Assembly: GCA_032358255.1 (NCBI GenBank)
Contig: JAULBX010026940.1
Span: forward strand, 372,001 to 436,000
DNA length: 64,000 nt
Source: Heterotrichella gracilis
Taxonomy: Eukaryota > Sar > Xanthophyceae > Tribonematales > Xanthonemataceae
Direction: 5' to 3'
Below are positions 61,802 to 64,000 of this stretch, one piece after another. Both the position numbers and the translations under genes were made by a program. Below the pieces are notes generated by a model. The model was not told the DNA's origin and did not search any database. It saw nothing but the letters and a program-made list of their open reading frames with translations. The first letter of the stretch is position 1. Each line of letters begins with the position of its first letter.

Positions 61802-63349
61802 ATGAAAGTTGGAATCCCGGCGGAAATATCTTCAAACGAACTAAGAGTTGCCGCAACTCCTAAAACTGTTAAACGTTTGCAAAAGCAAGGGTTTGAAGTT
61901 CAGATCCAAAAAGGTGCCGGCACAAAAGCAAATTTTTCTGATAAGGAATTCGAAGAAGCAGGCGCTAAAATTGTTAATTCTGCCTCAGATATTTATGGCA
62001 ATTCAGATATCGTTCTTAAAGTAAAAGAACCTTCGGTAGAAGAGGTAGGAATGATGAAAGAAGGTTTGGTTTTGTTAAGCTATTTATGGCCTGCACAAAA
62101 TCAAGATCTATTAAAAACATTAGCTGATAAAAAAGTAAACGCAATAGCAATGGATGCTATTCCGCGTATTTCAAGGGCTCAAAAAATGGATGTGTTGTCG
62201 TCTATGGCAAACATTGCAGGATACAGAGCCGTAATTGAAGGCTCATATCATTTTGGAAGATTTTTAAACGGACAAATTACTGCTGCGGGTAAAGTAGAAC
62301 CAGCAAAAGTACTGGTAATAGGTGCCGGTGTTGCTGGTTTAGCAGCTATTGGCGCAGCCAACTCATTAGGCGCAATTGTTAGAGCGTTTGATACACGCAA
62401 AGAAGTTGCCGAGCAAATTGAATCAATGGGCGCGCAATTCTTAACGGTAGAAATTGAAGAAGATGGCGCTACCTCATCGGGTTACTCAAAAGAAATGAGT
62501 AAAGAATTTATTGAGGCAGAAATGAAATTATTTTTAGAGCAAGCGAAAGAAGTTGATATTGTAATTACTACTGCACAAATACCAGGCAGACCAGCTCCTA
62601 AATTATGGATGGATTATCACGTGGCTGCTATGAAACCAGGATCGGTTATTGTGGATCTTGCTGCATCAACCGGAGGTAACTGCGCACTTACAAAGAACGG
62701 AGAAGTTTATACAACTGATAACGGTGTTACTATGGTTGGTAAGTTAAATCAATTACCAAGTCAGGCATCGCAATTATATGGTAATAACTTATGTCACCTA
62801 TTAGATGACATGGGCAAAGCAGAAAAATGGAAAATTGATATGGAAGACGCTGTTGTTTCAAGAGCAATGGTAACACATAATGGCAAAATTAACTGGCCGC
62901 CTCAACCTCTTCCTGTTAGCCCTACTGCGGGCGGTGGCGCAAAAAAAGTAGCAGCTCCCACAGCAGAAGAAATTAAAATATCGGATGCGGAAAAATCAAA
63001 AAAAGCAACTACCTCCATGCTTATTGGTTTGGCTGTAGTTGGTGTACTATTATTTTTAGTTGGAAAATTTGCACCGCCTGAATTTATACAACACTTTACT
63101 GTTTTTGTCTTAGCAGTGTTTGTGGGCTGGCAGTTGATAACAAATGTAGCGCACTCATTGCATACGCCTTTAATGGCTGTTACAAATGCAATCAGCGGTA
63201 TTATTGTTGTTGGCGGTTTATTACAAACAACCAATGATATGATGAGCCCAATGACCATACTTGCTTTCATTGCCATTTTAGTTGCCAGCATTAATATTGT
63301 TGGAGGTTTTGTAGTTACTCACCGTATGTTGAAAATGTTTAAAAAATAA
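61802..63349 (+). CDS. pntA: NAD(P) transhydrogenase alpha subunit
   Basis: 515 aa, close to the E. coli PntA length. Residues 1-375 form the NAD(H)-binding domain I: MKVGIPAEISSNELRVAATP, Rossmann VLVIGAGVAGLAAIGAANSL, and VVITTAQIPGRPAPK-like VITTAQIPGRPAPKLWMDYH. Then a linker (about 385-420), and four membrane helices (about 420-510). The proton-pumping transhydrogenase couples the proton gradient to NADPH formation. Next gene pntB starts 6 bp after the stop: an operon. Confidence 0.96.
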   Translation: MKVGIPAEISSNELRVAATPKTVKRLQKQGFEVQIQKGAGTKANFSDKEFEEAGAKIVNSASDIYGNSDIVLKVKEPSVEEVGMMKEGLVLLSYLWPAQNQDLLKTLADKKVNAIAMDAIPRISRAQKMDVLSSMANIAGYRAVIEGSYHFGRFLNGQITAAGKVEPAKVLVIGAGVAGLAAIGAANSLGAIVRAFDTRKEVAEQIESMGAQFLTVEIEEDGATSSGYSKEMSKEFIEAEMKLFLEQAKEVDIVITTAQIPGRPAPKLWMDYHVAAMKPGSVIVDLAASTGGNCALTKNGEVYTTDNGVTMVGKLNQLPSQASQLYGNNLCHLLDDMGKAEKWKIDMEDAVVSRAMVTHNGKINWPPQPLPVSPTAGGGAKKVAAPTAEEIKISDAEKSKKATTSMLIGLAVVGVLLFLVGKFAPPEFIQHFTVFVLAVFVGWQLITNVAHSLHTPLMAVTNAISGIIVVGGLLQTTNDMMSPMTILAFIAILVASINIVGGFVVTHRMLKMFKK

Positions 63350-63355
63350 GAACTT

Positions 63356-64000
63356 ATGTTTATCGTAAAAGAAATACAAACAGCAGCATACTTATTTGCG
63401 AGTATATTGTTTATTTTAAGCTTAGGGGGATTGTCCTCACAAGAATCTGCAAAACGTGGCGTTTTTTACGGGATCATTGGAATGATCGTGGCAATAATTG
63501 CAACAGTATTAGGACAAGGAGTTGCCGGACACATATACATTATTGTAGCTATTGCTATTGCTTCAGTAATTGGTTTACTGCTTGCCCGCAAAGTAGAAAT
63601 GACATCTATGCCACAGTTAGTGGCTATACTGCATAGCTTTGTTGGATTGGCAGCTGTGCTGGTTGGTTTTGGTTCTTATTTAGATCCGAGATCGCATGAA
63701 TTGCTTGGTGCGGCACACATGATTCATTTAGTAGAAGTGTTCATTGGAATTTTTATTGGGGCTATAACATTCACTGGTTCTATTATTGCCTGGGGAAAAT
63801 TAGACGGCAAAGTTCCATCAAAGCCATGGAGTTTTAAAGGACTTCAAACAATGAATTTAGTATTGCTCTTAGCTTGCACGGTTCTTGGAGTTTTCTTTTG
63901 TCAAGCAGAAGGAACAGGCGGCATGTTATATCTTGGAATAATGACACTTATCGCTTCATTCATTGGTGTAGTATTGGTTATGGCAATTGGCGGTGGAGAT
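63356..64000 (+). CDS. pntB: NAD(P) transhydrogenase beta subunit, 3' end outside window
   Basis: I translated the right edge from ATG 63356. The product starts MFIVKEIQTAAYLFASILFI and shows the PntB membrane domain: SLGGLSSQESAKRGVFYGII, VEMTSMPQLVAILHSFVGLA, SHELLGAAHMIHLVEVFIGI, and the conserved MAIGGGD at the window end. Eight or so membrane helices are expected; the NADP-binding domain III lies beyond the window. 215 codons are present. Forms the complete membrane complex with PntA. Confidence 0.96.
   Translation, partial: MFIVKEIQTAAYLFASILFILSLGGLSSQESAKRGVFYGIIGMIVAIIATVLGQGVAGHIYIIVAIAIASVIGLLLARKVEMTSMPQLVAILHSFVGLAAVLVGFGSYLDPRSHELLGAAHMIHLVEVFIGIFIGAITFTGSIIAWGKLDGKVPSKPWSFKGLQTMNLVLLLACTVLGVFFCQAEGTGGMLYLGIMTLIASFIGVVLVMAIGGGD

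Overview
The window is a gene-dense, AT-rich chromosomal segment of a Bacteroidota bacterium. The evidence is threefold: six secreted proteins end in a type IX secretion (T9SS) C-terminal sorting domain; several promoters fit the Bacteroidota pattern TTG-N17-22-TAnnTTTG; and there are families typical of the phylum (DUF5606, LytS-type kinase with LytTR regulator, carboxypeptidase-regulatory-like domains, a bacterial GGGP synthase, an ATP synthase operon without beta and epsilon). I cannot place it below phylum or class. I see no tRNA, rRNA, CRISPR array, prophage or insertion sequence.

Layout. 0-11 kb: end of an aminopeptidase P gene, an MtfA-like metallopeptidase, a DUF5606 protein, two T9SS proteins, a lipoprotein, lysS, an ECF-like sigma factor and a photolyase. 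11-26 kb: one long minus-strand block holding a LytS-type sensor kinase, a LytTR response regulator and about a dozen secreted, lipoprotein or small membrane proteins, mostly of unknown function, including two seven-repeat SBBP propellers. 26-33 kb: a secreted protein, a desaturase and the F1Fo ATP synthase operon atpB-E-F-H-A-G. 33-41 kb: EVE protein, NAD-precursor uptake genes, GGGP synthase with a phosphopantetheinyl transferase, ahcY, a palindromic intergenic repeat and a phosphoesterase. 41-54 kb: a double D-Ala-D-Ala-ligase-like protein, DUF1543, a lone polysaccharide-type ABC permease, an FtsE-like ATPase, a giant TPR protein with an outer-membrane barrel, and a T9SS protein. 54-64 kb: an ALDH-like pseudoenzyme, MlaE/MlaF, an ABC-F protein, an 11-bp-periodic repeat, a structured ncRNA with its own promoter and terminator, trmD and pntAB (pntB cut by the window end).

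Main finding. Three minus-strand promoters in the 11-26 kb block share one architecture: direct repeats close to AATAAGTG with an exact 21-bp period (the spacing expected of LytTR regulators), then 31 bp, then a -7 element, then 15-25 bp to the start codon. They precede the two SBBP/T9SS genes and the operon of small secreted proteins next to the LytTR gene. A domain of the small 84-aa protein recurs in the 371-aa protein of another of these units. I infer that the block is one two-component-controlled secretome system of unknown purpose.

Other points: a 29-aa membrane protein and a 49-aa lipoprotein too short for routine gene calling; a hairpin with a T tract between atpE and atpF; a probable one-base frame disruption at the start of a T9SS gene; and six convergent gene pairs whose stop codons touch or overlap.
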